Positions 1 through 9,678 of a stretch of DNA of 58,358 nt are shown here, one piece after another; within the stretch, counting starts at the first letter, position 1; every line of letters starts with the position of its first letter. The position numbers were made by a program, and so were the translations under genes. Source of the DNA: an uncultured Bacteroides sp. (lineage in GTDB: Bacteria > Bacteroidota > Bacteroidia > Bacteroidales > Bacteroidaceae); contig USLU01000031.1 in NCBI GenBank assembly GCA_900555635.1, forward strand, positions 1 to 58,358, read 5' to 3'. Below the pieces are notes generated by a model. It was not told the origin of the DNA and searched no databases. It worked only from the letters and a program-made list of their open reading frames with translations.

Positions 1-1533
1 CAGACATCCTTGCAAATGAAGACTGCTGACGGACTGTATATCAACCTCCATGAAGCGGCTTTGGTGGATTACTCTTGCATGCACCTTAATTTGGATGATA
101 GGAATCTTGTGTTTGAATCTTGGCTTACCCCCGATGCACTGGGGAATAAGGCATATATGCAGGCTCCGGCTAAAACACCTTGGCGTACGATTATCGTGAG
201 CGATGATGCGCGTGAAATTCTTGCCTCCAAACTGACGCTGAATCTAAATGAACCTTGCATTTATGAAGATGTATCCTGGATTAAACCGGTGAAGTATATA
301 GGAGTCTGGTGGCAGATGATAACCGGTGTGAATTCATGGAGTTATACGGATGATCTTTTGTCTGTAAGGTTTGGAGAGACTGATTACAAGAAAACCAAAC
401 CTCATGGTCGTCATGCTGCCAATAATGAAAATGTAAAACGTTATATTGACTTTGCTGCTTTGCATGGCTTCGATCAAGTTTTGGTAGAGGGTTGGAATCA
501 AGGTTGGGAAAGCTGGGGAGGAAGTTCCCGAGACTATGTATTCGATTTTGTAACACCCTATCCCGATTTTGATGTGAAAATGTTGAATGCATATGCCGGA
601 AGTAAAGGAGTGAGATTGATGATGCATCACGAAACCTCCGCTTCAATCCGTAATTATGAACGGCATCTGGATAAAGCTTATAAATTTATGGCAGATAATG
701 GATATAACTCTGTGAAAAGTGGATATGTAGGCGACATCATTCCTCGTGGAGAACACCACTTCGGGCAATGGATGAACAACCATTATTTGTACGCTGTGAC
801 CAAAGCGGCAGAATATAAGCTTTGCGTCAATGCGCATGAAGCCGTGCGGCCTACCGGATTATGCCGTACCTATCCTAATCTGATAGGCAATGAATCTGCT
901 CGTGGTACTGAGTTTGAACCATACGATGGTAATAAGCCTTTCCACACCACTGTACTTCCTTTTACTCGTCTGATAGGCGGTCCGATGGATTATACTCCCG
1001 GTATTTTTGATATAAAGTTGCCATTTATGAGTTATGAAAAGCATGGGCAAATACATACAACTTTGGCTAAACAGTTGGCTTTATATGTCACCCTCTATAG
1101 TCCGTTGCAGATGGCTGCAGATTTTCCGGAGAGTTACGAACGCCACTTGGATGCTTTCCAGTTTATTAAGGACGTCGCTGTAGATTGGGACGATAGCAAA
1201 TATCTTGAAGCTGAGCCGGGTGATTATATCACAGTAGCCCGTAAAGCTAAAGGTACTGAAAACTGGTTTGTGGGTGGAATTACAGATGAAAATCCGCGTA
1301 CTTCTCTCTTCGCTCTCGATTTCTTGGAACCGGGTAAGAAGTATGTGGCTACTCTTTATTCCGATGCTAAGGATGCCGATTATATAAAGAATCCTACTGC
1401 ATATCAGATAAAGAAAGGTATTGTGACAAGCAAGAATAAAATAGATGTAAGATTAGCCAGTAGTGGAGGATTTGCTTTGAGCCTGATTGAGGCTACGCCG
1501 AGAGATATGAAAGATATGAAGAAGTGGAAATGA
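1..1533 (+). CDS. Glycoside hydrolase family 97 alpha-glucosidase (SusB-like), 5' end outside window
   Basis: The reading frame is open to the first base of the window, so the N-terminus lies outside. The visible 510 residues hold the GH97 TIM barrel and the C-terminal beta domain. Counting from the TTG at position 10, glutamates 160 (VLVEGWN), 208 (HHETS), 277 (NAHEAV), 295 and 301 (NESARGTEFE) have the same spacing as SusB Glu391, Glu439, Glu508, Glu526 and Glu532 as I recall them, with a constant offset of 231. This implies a full length near 738 residues and the inverting, calcium-dependent SusB type. Such enzymes release glucose from alpha-linked glucans in the periplasm. No SusC/SusD partner is visible because the upstream side is cut off. 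Family call firm; substrate inferred. Confidence 0.93.
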   Translation, partial: QTSLQMKTADGLYINLHEAALVDYSCMHLNLDDRNLVFESWLTPDALGNKAYMQAPAKTPWRTIIVSDDAREILASKLTLNLNEPCIYEDVSWIKPVKYIGVWWQMITGVNSWSYTDDLLSVRFGETDYKKTKPHGRHAANNENVKRYIDFAALHGFDQVLVEGWNQGWESWGGSSRDYVFDFVTPYPDFDVKMLNAYAGSKGVRLMMHHETSASIRNYERHLDKAYKFMADNGYNSVKSGYVGDIIPRGEHHFGQWMNNHYLYAVTKAAEYKLCVNAHEAVRPTGLCRTYPNLIGNESARGTEFEPYDGNKPFHTTVLPFTRLIGGPMDYTPGIFDIKLPFMSYEKHGQIHTTLAKQLALYVTLYSPLQMAADFPESYERHLDAFQFIKDVAVDWDDSKYLEAEPGDYITVARKAKGTENWFVGGITDENPRTSLFALDFLEPGKKYVATLYSDAKDADYIKNPTAYQIKKGIVTSKNKIDVRLASSGGFALSLIEATPRDMKDMKKWK

Positions 1534-1574
1534 GTTGACTGTTAGATATTATTTTTTAATTAACTAAAGCAGTA

Positions 1575-3040
1575 ATGCCTATGAAAACACCAAACTTAAA
1601 GATGTTATTGGTGCTCCTAGCAGGAGTAGTGATAGTATCATGTATTCATGAATTTTCGGAGGAGAACAAGCCTCCTGAAATGAATTTAACAGTACAAGAA
1701 GCCCGTGCAGCTTTTGAACGCGAAGCTGATATTTTGGAAATTTCCCCGCTTACCACTAGTGTTAATACTCGTTCCTTAGATGATGGTATTGTTATTACGC
1801 CTCTTTGGGATAAGGCTGTTAATTTTTCCGATACAAATGGTGCTTATGTTGTTGTTCCTTTCAACCTGCCTTGGGGCATATCTTTGCAAGAAAGCAATTT
1901 GATATGGAAGTTCCTGATGATGAAAAATTCAATAATACGGATATTCGTTTGTTGATAGAGAAGAAGCAAAAAAATGAGTATCTTTATAGCGTGATTTATC
2001 TGACGGGTAACTATTCCTTTATAAGGGAAGATAATGGTGATATTGCTTCTTTGAGGTTGGACAATTTGAAGACTTTTTCGGGTTCTATCCGGTGTTATAG
2101 TCTACAGGGTAAGATGCTATGGGGGAATATTTACCATCACGGACGGATCGTAGGTAGTATATCTACTATAGACGAACCTAGTCAGGCAGAACTTGATTCA
2201 CTGAAGAATAATAATAGTACCACTGTTCAAACTCGCGTTTATGTCACTCGTTGTGAACCGCATTTGATAGAATATGAGGTGTGTTATCATACTGGTTATC
2301 CTACTGCTGAAGGTATTGTTGAAACTCATGTAGAATGTCATATAGAGCATCATTGGGAGAATTATTGTTATGATGTATGGATTGAGGATGGTACGGATAA
2401 TTATCGCTGCCCATTTTGTGGAAATCCAAATTGTGGTGGTTATTGCCAGCCTACTCCTCCAAATCCAGATGGAGGTGGTGGAGTTAGTATTGATAGATCA
2501 TCTAAAGAACTGATGGATAAATTAAAATTTGTTCCTTTTAACGGTGGTAACTGCTTGACATTGGCAAAGAGTGTACTACAGAAATATGGCTTGACAAGTT
2601 TTGGCTCGAGTGAGAATGTCTTCAAACTGGTTTACGAAAGTGATAATGTCCTAAAAAACTGGGGCAATAACCCTGCTGAGAATTATACGAATGCGATAGC
2701 TTGCATTGATGTGCATCTAAATGCTAATAGACCTATTATTGTAGGAGTGGATTATGATTTAGGACGTTCTGATAATGAAGGAACCACAGACCATTTTGTA
2801 GTGATAACAGGTAGAGGATATGATACTGAAATGAGACAATATTATTATACCTTTATGGATTGCGGTACAACAAAAGTTGATATGGGATGTGATACGAATA
2901 TTAATAGATTTTATTATGATAATAATTCTTACAATTTAAGTGGGACAACGGCCTATTCTAATGGCCGTTATTATACTGTAACTCAGGTACGTCCCAATGA
3001 TGGAAGAAAATATAATACAACGAATCAATATGGTAATTAA
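1575..3040 (+). pseudogene. Frameshifted lipoprotein gene with C-terminal papain/C39-like domain
   Basis: Two overlapping frames make one protein. The first (1575-1955) begins with a lipoprotein signal ending in VIVSC (Cys23). Around 1898-1905 the reading must move to the frame that ends at 3040: adding one T to the TTT at 1898-1900 joins QESN to FDMEVPDDE without a gap. The rejoined product is about 488 residues: lipobox, a beta-rich middle, a Cys-rich stretch (CPFCGNPNCGGYC), a Pro/Gly linker and a final ~170-residue domain with GGNCLTLAKSV, DHFVVITG and FMDCGT. That Cys-His-Asp order resembles papain-like or C39-like cysteine peptidases. The call of peptidase activity is inference. The shift could be a real inactivation or a one-base consensus error in a short T run. 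Confidence 0.7.
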
Positions 3041-3056
3041 TAAATTGAACATAATA

Positions 3057-3773
3057 ATGAAAACATTGATGTTATGCATGCTATTAGTCGTGGGTTTTGC
3101 TAATATTGAAGCCCAGGTTGGTTATGGTGATATTCATAGCCTTTATTTTCAGGGAGTGTATAGGGCGAATGCTAATCATGGTAATTATAGCCTACCATTT
3201 TTCTTAGATAAGAGAATGGACTTTCTTTATATGCGTAAAAATAAGATTCGTCCGGTTGCCTGTCATTATGTTGATGAGTTATCTCTGTTTTATGTAAATA
3301 TAGATAAAAGTAATAAGCAGGCAAATACAAATGAGACTCAAATTACTTATGTGTTTTTTGATACGAATGGTGATTATATACTTGCTGTAATTAGTAATAT
3401 GTCAAGTGATCACCTTGTTTCTAAATACTGGTTGGTAACTTTTGATTTATGGGGAAAAATGATAGAATATATACCTTTTGCTATATCTTATTCAGGAGAT
3501 GAAATAAAAACTTTGGAAGGTGGGATATCAAAAGATATGAAAGTTGATGTCTATGAACTTGAATTCCCTGATAATGACCGTATTTATGATGTGAATAATT
3601 TCAAACCTTTCAATAATTTGAAGGGGCAACGTATAGACCGTCATTATCAGATTACACCGAAGGGTAAGTTTAATCTGTTGCGTACTGTCCGTTATGAGTC
3701 TCAGATTTATACTCCTGAAGTGTTAATGGATACGACCTGTATATTCGAGCGTAACGAAAAGCCGTTGAAATAA
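3057..3773 (+). CDS. Secreted protein of unknown function
   Basis: About 238 residues. I start it at the ATG at 3057 because MKTLMLCMLLVVGFANIEAQ is a clean signal peptide with a cleavage site after EAQ; the frame is open upstream but overlaps the end of the preceding gene. The mature part is rich in beta strand and aromatic residues and shows no motif I recognise. It lies 16 bases after the frameshifted lipoprotein gene, so the two are probably co-transcribed and may act together at the cell surface, which is inference only. Confidence 0.65.
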   Translation: MKTLMLCMLLVVGFANIEAQVGYGDIHSLYFQGVYRANANHGNYSLPFFLDKRMDFLYMRKNKIRPVACHYVDELSLFYVNIDKSNKQANTNETQITYVFFDTNGDYILAVISNMSSDHLVSKYWLVTFDLWGKMIEYIPFAISYSGDEIKTLEGGISKDMKVDVYELEFPDNDRIYDVNNFKPFNNLKGQRIDRHYQITPKGKFNLLRTVRYESQIYTPEVLMDTTCIFERNEKPLK

Positions 3774-3786
3774 TCTCTAATATTAT

Positions 3787-3876
3787 AGAAGCTGGTTGAA
3801 AGCTAAATAATTTTCTAACAGTCATTCAGTTATAAGGTAATGTAATAAATGCCTTACTCGCTTTTAGCCAGCTTCT
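3787..3876 (+). terminator. Long-range inverted repeat between genes
   Basis: The arms AGAAGCTGG (3787-3795) and CCAGCTTCT (3868-3876) pair perfectly, and pairing extends inward to about 15 of 17 bases. The loop is about 56-60 bases. It sits between the secreted-protein gene and the ligase-like gene. It may end the first transcript, but there is no clear T run, so termination is uncertain. Confidence 0.4.
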
Positions 3877-3937
3877 TGGTTTAGAAAGAGACTGTTACAA
3901 ATAGGATATGTGAATTCCGAATGAACTTTAAAAATCA

Positions 3938-5584
3938 ATGGTAGAAATAGTGAAACGATATTGCAATATTTTGTTATGCGCATTAGTAATTGTAATTCCG
4001 TTACTTATGCCCTTTATAAAAGGACCATTTCAAAATGATCTGCTTATTTTTCCTATAATAATAACTTGTCTGCTACAGTTTATCTTCTTATTGATATCAT
4101 TCTTGATGTACGATAGAAGTGAAAGGAAACTTTATCTGAGTAAAATTGATATTTGTGTTGGTTTGTTTTTGGGGTATGTCTTTTTGCAATGGCTGTTTGG
4201 GAAAAATGATAATACTGGCGAAATTGCCATTTTTCGATGGCTGATGATTGTGATTGTCTATCTTTTGTCACGAATAGTTGTCCATAGTATGCTTTACTAT
4301 ACTCTGGTAGTTTCATCATTATTGCAAGCTGTTATTGCTATTATGCAGAAATTGAACTGTTTCCAGAGTGAACATCCATTGTTTGATGTAACTGGAACAT
4401 TTAATAATCCGGGACCATTGGCAGGATATCTTGCTACTGGAATGATTCTTGCAATCTTCTTACTAACTATTTCTTTCCAGCATTGGAGAAGTGTAAAAAC
4501 TCTTTTAGGAGTTTGTTCTATACTTATTATTAGTATAGTACTTTATTGGACTGATTCAAGGTCTGGATTATTGGCAATTGTTGTGGGGTTATTTATTGTC
4601 TACAGACAAAAGATTAGGCTTTTTATTGCAAATAAGCGCATTCTAATAGTGTCATTATCAATAGCGGCAGTTTTGTTAATTGGATTTGCCCTTTGGGTTT
4701 ATCGTCCGGCATCAGCTAATGCTCGTTTGTTGATATGGAGAGTTTCGTGTGATATGGTAGTTGACAAGCCGATATATGGGCATGGAATAGGTGGATTTGA
4801 CAAACTGTATATGTTTTATCAGGCAAAATATTTTGCAAATCATCCGCATTCTCGTTTTCTTCATGTGAGTGACAATGTGGCTTTTCCTTATAATGAGTTT
4901 GTGCATATTGTTGTAGATCTAGGCTTAGTCGGGCTTGTTTTGTTACTACTAATTGTGGTGTCGTTGCTATTTTCTCTTGAGAATAGAAAGAGTGAGGGAA
5001 CAAAAGCTGCCTTGAGTTCGTGCTTGGTATTTGCAATGTTTTCGTATCCTAGCTATGTGGCTCCATTGTTGATGAATTTTGTATTGTTTACTGGCATAGC
5101 TAGCAGTAGGAAGTTTGTATCATTGAGTTTTAGCAGATTTAGTGTTGCGACAGGTATTGTTCTGAGTGTCGTATTATTGGTGGTTTGTTTCAATACAATG
5201 TCTCTTTGTTTAAAAAATTCAAAGTTGGTTATGGCAATGCTTAAGGAGGATAAAGAGGTGTTACAAATAGATTTATTACGAAGGTTGCCACCCTCATGTG
5301 AAAACTTTTGTAAATTAGGAGATTACTATATCCAACAAAAACAATATGAATTATCGGAATCTTATTATAAAATTGCCGCTAATATGATTCCTACACGAAT
5401 GCGTCCTAACTATAAACTTTGGAATCTGTATTTACTGCAAAATGATACTTTGAATGCGCGGAGTATGGCTCGGTATATCTTGGATCAACCTTTGAAAGTA
5501 GAGAATTCATTTACTCTTAAAGTTAAAAGGAAAATTCGAATTTTTCTTCATGAAGATTCTGTTAAACAAAAAACTATACATTGA
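3938..5584 (+). CDS. O-antigen ligase-like (Wzy_C) membrane protein with C-terminal helical repeats
   Basis: 548 residues. The first ~420 form about a dozen hydrophobic helices. The motif NNPGPLAGYLA is typical of the O-antigen ligase/polymerase superfamily in Bacteroidetes. A large periplasmic loop carries DKPIYGHGIGGF and AFPYNEFVHI, matching the Wzy_C region. After the last membrane helix, residues ~440-540 look like TPR helices (YYIQQKQYELSESYYKIAANM). Family members join glycans to lipid or protein or polymerise them in the inner membrane. The next gene follows at once, so they form a pair. This gene is far from the polysaccharide locus at 28-55 kb, so its substrate is unknown. The exact reaction cannot be read from sequence. 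Confidence 0.8.
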   Translation: MVEIVKRYCNILLCALVIVIPLLMPFIKGPFQNDLLIFPIIITCLLQFIFLLISFLMYDRSERKLYLSKIDICVGLFLGYVFLQWLFGKNDNTGEIAIFRWLMIVIVYLLSRIVVHSMLYYTLVVSSLLQAVIAIMQKLNCFQSEHPLFDVTGTFNNPGPLAGYLATGMILAIFLLTISFQHWRSVKTLLGVCSILIISIVLYWTDSRSGLLAIVVGLFIVYRQKIRLFIANKRILIVSLSIAAVLLIGFALWVYRPASANARLLIWRVSCDMVVDKPIYGHGIGGFDKLYMFYQAKYFANHPHSRFLHVSDNVAFPYNEFVHIVVDLGLVGLVLLLLIVVSLLFSLENRKSEGTKAALSSCLVFAMFSYPSYVAPLLMNFVLFTGIASSRKFVSLSFSRFSVATGIVLSVVLLVVCFNTMSLCLKNSKLVMAMLKEDKEVLQIDLLRRLPPSCENFCKLGDYYIQQKQYELSESYYKIAANMIPTRMRPNYKLWNLYLLQNDTLNARSMARYILDQPLKVENSFTLKVKRKIRIFLHEDSVKQKTIH

Positions 5585-5612
5585 TATGAGGCTGTTATTT
5601 TTATATTGGTTG

Positions 5613-7562
5613 ATGAAGAAATTTTTTTTATTCCCATTTTTTATTGCATGTATTTGCGTCTCGTGTACTTTTGATGCGAAGTTGGACTCTTCTTTGGTCT
5701 TGGCTAAAGAAAATAGAAAGGAATTGGAACAGGTTTTGAAACATTATTCTCAAGATAAGTTAAAATATCAAGCTGCATCCTTCTTAATAAAAAACATGAA
5801 AGACTACTATTGGGCGGAATATACTAATGGGGAAAATTACATTCGAACAGTTGATTCTTTGTGTCAAATAACTGATTTTGTGATAACTGATTTTATGGCA
5901 GATATTGATAGTATAAATAATAGACTGAATAAAGAAATAAAGAAGCATCCATTGCATAAGAAATATGACTTGAAATATATGACAGCTAACGAACTGATAC
6001 GTCATATTGATCTTTGTTTTGAAGTTTTGCAATATCCTTGGACAAGGAATGTATCATTTGCTGATTTTTGTGAGTATATTTTGCCGTATAGAATAGGACA
6101 TGAAAAGTTTGAGGATTGGATTGGTTTATATAGAAATGAGATGAAGATATCGATAGATCAGTTTATATCTAATAAAAATACGGCTCGGGATATATGTGAT
6201 TCTTTAGTTTGCAAATCTGCAGAGAAGGAATTTTTTTATGCGACAATAGTGCCAGATATGTCTTTGAGCTCATTACTATATTCTAAAATAGGTATTGGGA
6301 ATTGTAAGGAATTGCAAGCTTTGAGTGCATTTTCTTTAAGGAGTTTGGGTATTCCGGTGGCTATTGATTTTACTCCTCAATGGGCAAAAAGAAGTATGGG
6401 GCATGGTTGGTGTACATTGGTTGGAACTGATTATCAAATTCCATTTTTGTATCATGATAAAGTCTTATTGGGAGAACATCTTGCAGATATGAAGCAACGT
6501 GACGGATTAGCAAAGGTTTACAGAAGGATGTATAGTGAGCAAGATGGAACATTGGTAAGCCTTCAGCCGCAGGAAGAGATTCCTCCATTATTTGAGGATA
6601 AACATTTGAAAGATGTTTCTGAATATTATTTTGAACCGATGGATGTAACTGTTACATTGTCAGTTGCTCCTCCTCAAAAAAAAGAATATGCTTATTTGGC
6701 TGTGTTTAACAACAGGGAATGGATACCTATAGATTGGGGGCAGATTAAAAATGAAAAAGTTAGGTTCCGCAAGATTGCAAAAGGGAATGTTTATTTGGTT
6801 ACTTATTTTCATCATGGAAAAACTTGCCCGGCATCAGCACCTTTTATTGTAGAAGAGAATGGTAATATAAAATTTCTGGTTCCTGATAAAAGTTCCTTTA
6901 CTACTGTCAGTCTAAAGAGGAAATATCCTGATAAAGAGCATATTTATGAATTGGCGAAGAACAGGACGGTTGGTGGGAAATTTCAAATTAAAGTTGATGG
7001 TTTGGGACATTTTATAGATATCTATACGATAAACAAGTTTCCAAAGATGTTGGCTCCGACTTCTATTATATTTGATATACCTGTAACTGCAACTGCATTT
7101 AGATATTTGTCGGCTCCGGATTCTAATGTTTATTTGGCTGAACTTGAGGTGTATGATGAACATGATGAGTTGATTGAGGGTAAAATTATCGGAACCGATG
7201 GAAGTTGGCATGATAATGGTCGTGATAAATACAAAGTTTTTGATCATGATCTGCTGACTTATTTCGATGCACCCGTTAGTTCAGGTGGTTGGGTTGGGTT
7301 GTCATTCAGGGGGACGCGGAAAATAAAACGGATAGTATATGTTCCATATAATGATGATAATGGGATAAACAAAGGCGAGTTGTACGAGTTGTTTTATTTT
7401 GATAAGGGGTGGGTATCCTTGGGAGAAAAATATGGTGATAATTCATATATCATGAAGTATGATAAGGTTCCTCGGAATGCTTTGCTATTATTAAAAAATA
7501 AAATGAAAGGAAGTGAAGTGCGAATATTTACACAAGAGGATGGAAAGCATAAATGGTGGTGA
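5613..7562 (+). CDS. Transglutaminase-like lipoprotein with C-terminal discoidin-like domain
   Basis: About 649 residues from the ATG at 5613, chosen because MKKFFLFPFFIACICVSC is a classic lipoprotein signal; an ATG at 5586, just after the preceding stop, is an alternative. The middle carries the transglutaminase-like core: GNCKELQALSAFSLRSLGIP with the nucleophile Cys near residue 231, then GHGWCTL with the His, then a possible Asp. The last ~170 residues (from FRYLSAPDSNVYLAELEVYD) resemble an F5/8-type carbohydrate-binding fold. Proteins like this sit on the outer membrane or in the periplasm and may cleave or cross-link peptides or act on glycoproteins. Adjacency to the ligase-like gene suggests joint action. 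Specific function unknown. Confidence 0.8.
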   Translation: MKKFFLFPFFIACICVSCTFDAKLDSSLVLAKENRKELEQVLKHYSQDKLKYQAASFLIKNMKDYYWAEYTNGENYIRTVDSLCQITDFVITDFMADIDSINNRLNKEIKKHPLHKKYDLKYMTANELIRHIDLCFEVLQYPWTRNVSFADFCEYILPYRIGHEKFEDWIGLYRNEMKISIDQFISNKNTARDICDSLVCKSAEKEFFYATIVPDMSLSSLLYSKIGIGNCKELQALSAFSLRSLGIPVAIDFTPQWAKRSMGHGWCTLVGTDYQIPFLYHDKVLLGEHLADMKQRDGLAKVYRRMYSEQDGTLVSLQPQEEIPPLFEDKHLKDVSEYYFEPMDVTVTLSVAPPQKKEYAYLAVFNNREWIPIDWGQIKNEKVRFRKIAKGNVYLVTYFHHGKTCPASAPFIVEENGNIKFLVPDKSSFTTVSLKRKYPDKEHIYELAKNRTVGGKFQIKVDGLGHFIDIYTINKFPKMLAPTSIIFDIPVTATAFRYLSAPDSNVYLAELEVYDEHDELIEGKIIGTDGSWHDNGRDKYKVFDHDLLTYFDAPVSSGGWVGLSFRGTRKIKRIVYVPYNDDNGINKGELYELFYFDKGWVSLGEKYGDNSYIMKYDKVPRNALLLLKNKMKGSEVRIFTQEDGKHKWW

Positions 7563-7563
7563 T

Positions 7564-7609
7564 GACACTGTCCATTATTTATACAAAATAATGGACAGTG
7601 TCTTTATAT
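7564..7609. terminator. Strong bidirectional hairpin terminator
   Basis: Perfect 17-bp stem (7564-7580 with 7586-7602) and a five-base loop, followed on the + strand by TTTATATT. It ends the 3.9-7.6 kb unit and faces the 3' end of dnaJ on the other strand, so it probably serves both. Confidence 0.85.
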
Positions 7610-7626
7610 TAGGAAATATAGATTGA

Positions 7627-8805
7627 CTAGTCAAACAAACTCTTGAACTTCTTAAATATCTTCTCTTTAATCGAAGTATTCGGTTTGAAGTTATCCGACT
7701 CCTCCATATCCTCTAAAGCTTTCTTTTCGTCTTTGCTTAGAGTTTCGGGTACATATACGCTGACATTTACCAGCAAGTCTCCCGTTCCGTAACCGTTTAC
7801 ACTTGGCAAACCTTTGCCACGCAGGCGGAGCACTTTACCCGGCTGGGTACCCGATTCTATTTTTACTTTCACTTTTCCGTCAATGGTTGGAATTTCCACT
7901 GCACCACCAAGGGCAGCAGTAGGGAAGCTGAGAAGTAAATTGTAAATCAGGTCGTTCTCGTCGCGGATCAAATCTTTATCTTGTTCTTCTTCTACAAGAA
8001 TCAAAAGATCACCCGGTACGCCATTATGTTTTCCGGCATTACCTTTGCCACTCATTGAGAGTTGCATGCCTTCCATTACACCTTTGGGAATGTTTACGCT
8101 GACAACTTCTTCACCATAAACAATACCTTCACCGGCACACTCTTTACATTTGTTTTTGATAATTTTGCCTTCACCGCCGCAAGTAGGACAAGTAGCGCGG
8201 GTTTGCATGGTACCAAGAATAGTCTGCTGATTGCGGATGACTGAACCACTACCGTGACAAGTTGCACAAGTTTCCGCACCACCGTCACCTTCGGCACCTG
8301 TTCCATGGCAGTGAGTACATGGAACATATTTTTTCAGCTTGAATTTCTTTTCGACGCCGGTGGATACTTCTTTCAAGTTCAACTTTACCTTTACACGTAA
8401 GTCCGAACCACGATAACGTCGTTGTTGTTGCGAGCTGCCGCCAAAGTCACTGAAACCACTAAAACCTCCGCCGAATCCGCCACCGCGTCCACCGAAGATA
8501 TCACCAAACATGGAGAATATGTCGTCCATAGACATACCTCCACTAAAGCCACCGAACGGTCCTCCATTGCCTGCGGCACCACCAAGTCCGGCATGACCAA
8601 ACTGGTCGTAACGGGCGCGCTTGTCAGGATTGCTTAGTACGTCGTATGCTTCTGCCGCTTCTTTAAATTTCTCTTCTGCTGTCTTATCACCCGGATTTTT
8701 GTCAGGATGATATTCGATAGCTTTTTTGCGGTATGCCTTTTTTATTTCGTCTGCTGATGCGTTTTTTTCAACGCCTAAAACTTCATAGTAATCTCTTTTT
8801 TCCAT
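7627..8805 (-). CDS. dnaJ: Chaperone DnaJ
   Basis: 392 residues, full length. J domain at residues ~5-70 with the HPD motif (EYHPDKNPG), a Gly/Phe-rich linker (~75-125), four zinc-binding repeats (CTHCHGTG, CATCHGSG, CPTCGGEG, CKECAGEG) and the C-terminal substrate-binding beta domains. It stimulates the DnaK ATPase and delivers unfolded proteins. It lies 11 bases after grpE in one operon; dnaK is not in the window. Confidence 0.98.
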   Translation of the reverse strand: MEKRDYYEVLGVEKNASADEIKKAYRKKAIEYHPDKNPGDKTAEEKFKEAAEAYDVLSNPDKRARYDQFGHAGLGGAAGNGGPFGGFSGGMSMDDIFSMFGDIFGGRGGGFGGGFSGFSDFGGSSQQQRRYRGSDLRVKVKLNLKEVSTGVEKKFKLKKYVPCTHCHGTGAEGDGGAETCATCHGSGSVIRNQQTILGTMQTRATCPTCGGEGKIIKNKCKECAGEGIVYGEEVVSVNIPKGVMEGMQLSMSGKGNAGKHNGVPGDLLILVEEEQDKDLIRDENDLIYNLLLSFPTAALGGAVEIPTIDGKVKVKIESGTQPGKVLRLRGKGLPSVNGYGTGDLLVNVSVYVPETLSKDEKKALEDMEESDNFKPNTSIKEKIFKKFKSLFD

Positions 8806-8816
8806 ACAGTTTTATG

Positions 8817-9407
8817 TTATTCTCCGACTACCACTTTGGCATGACGGATCACTTTGTCGTTTAGCGTGTAACCGGTTTGTACACAGTCCAGAATTTTGCC
8901 TTTCAGTGCTTCGTCCGGTGCCGGAATTACGGCAATGGCTTCGTGGTAATCTGTGTCTAACGGTTTTTCTTTTGTTTCGATCACTTTAACTCCATTCTGT
9001 GCCAGTACAGACATGAATTTCTGGTAAATAAGTTCTACGCCTTCTTTTACTGCGGCTACATCAGTAGCAGTTTCCATATTCTTGAGAGCACGCTCAAAGT
9101 CATCCACAATAGGGAGGATGCTGCTGAGACTCTTTTCACCACCATTCAGGATCAGTTCTGCTTTTTCCTTCAGGGTACGTTTGCGGTAATTATCGAACTC
9201 GGCAGAAAGGCGCAGGTACTTGTCCTTCTGTTCTTCAATTTGTTCGTTAGCTTTTGCCAACTCTTGAGTAAGCTTTTCCTCTTCAGTCAAAGGAGTTTCA
9301 TTTTCATGAGGAGCTTCAGTATCTGTAGTTTCCTCATTACCTTCATCTTGAGTATCTTGAGCTTTCAACTCTTCTTCCTGGATGTTTTCTTTTTCTTTCG
9401 GGTTCAT
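8817..9407 (-). CDS. grpE: Nucleotide exchange factor GrpE
   Basis: 196 residues from the ATG at 9407 (MNPKEKENIQ), the start I prefer because it matches GrpE proteins of related species as I recall them; an ATG at 9458 would add an Asn/Lys-rich 17-residue leader. A charged N-terminal tail is followed by the long coiled-coil dimer helix (~60-110: KYLRLSAEFDNYRKRT) and the beta-wing domain with the family signature near LAQNGVKVIE and ALKGKILDCVQTGY. It drives ADP release from DnaK. First gene of the grpE-dnaJ unit. Confidence 0.96.
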   Translation of the reverse strand: MNPKEKENIQEEELKAQDTQDEGNEETTDTEAPHENETPLTEEEKLTQELAKANEQIEEQKDKYLRLSAEFDNYRKRTLKEKAELILNGGEKSLSSILPIVDDFERALKNMETATDVAAVKEGVELIYQKFMSVLAQNGVKVIETKEKPLDTDYHEAIAVIPAPDEALKGKILDCVQTGYTLNDKVIRHAKVVVGE

Positions 9408-9541
9408 ATTTTTATGCTTATTATTCTTGTTATTCTTGTAAAATGGATTTGTTTTCATTGCTGTTCAGGGTTTAAGTTATTACTAATACGTGTACATCAA
9501 CAAAAACTTTGCCAAAAAGGTTGCCATTGCTGAAAACGGTG

Positions 9542-9549
9542 CAAAGGTA
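9542..9549 (-). promoter_or_regulatory. Likely -7 element of grpE-dnaJ
   Basis: On the - strand this reads TACCTTTG, matching the Bacteroides -7 consensus TAnnTTTG. It lies ~85 bases before the ATG at 9458 and ~135 before 9407. No good TTTG is seen at the -33 position. Confidence 0.5.
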
Positions 9550-9578
9550 ATACTTTTATGTCACATTGACAGTGCTTC

Positions 9579-9611
9579 TTGGGGGGATTCGTAGAAAAAT
9601 GACTATCTTTG
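9579..9611 (+). promoter_or_regulatory. Likely promoter of the ABC-F gene
   Basis: TATCTTTG at 9604-9611 is a perfect Bacteroides -7 box. A weak -33 (TTGG at 9579) lies 21-22 bases upstream. The leader to the ATG at 9679 would be about 60 bases and contains a directly repeated TCGTATATAATAA-like stretch (9652-9678). Confidence 0.65.
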
Positions 9612-9678
9612 CACCCGCAATCAGCAGAATTGTAGGTATTAATGGTGAATCGTATATAATAAAATCGTATATAATAAG

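Noticed and set aside
7564..7602. Perfect inverted repeat as a transposon end
   Set aside because: No partner copy or transposase nearby; position and T run fit a terminator.
8391..8637. Small frames on both strands within dnaJ
   Set aside because: They arise from the repetitive Gly codons of the linker.
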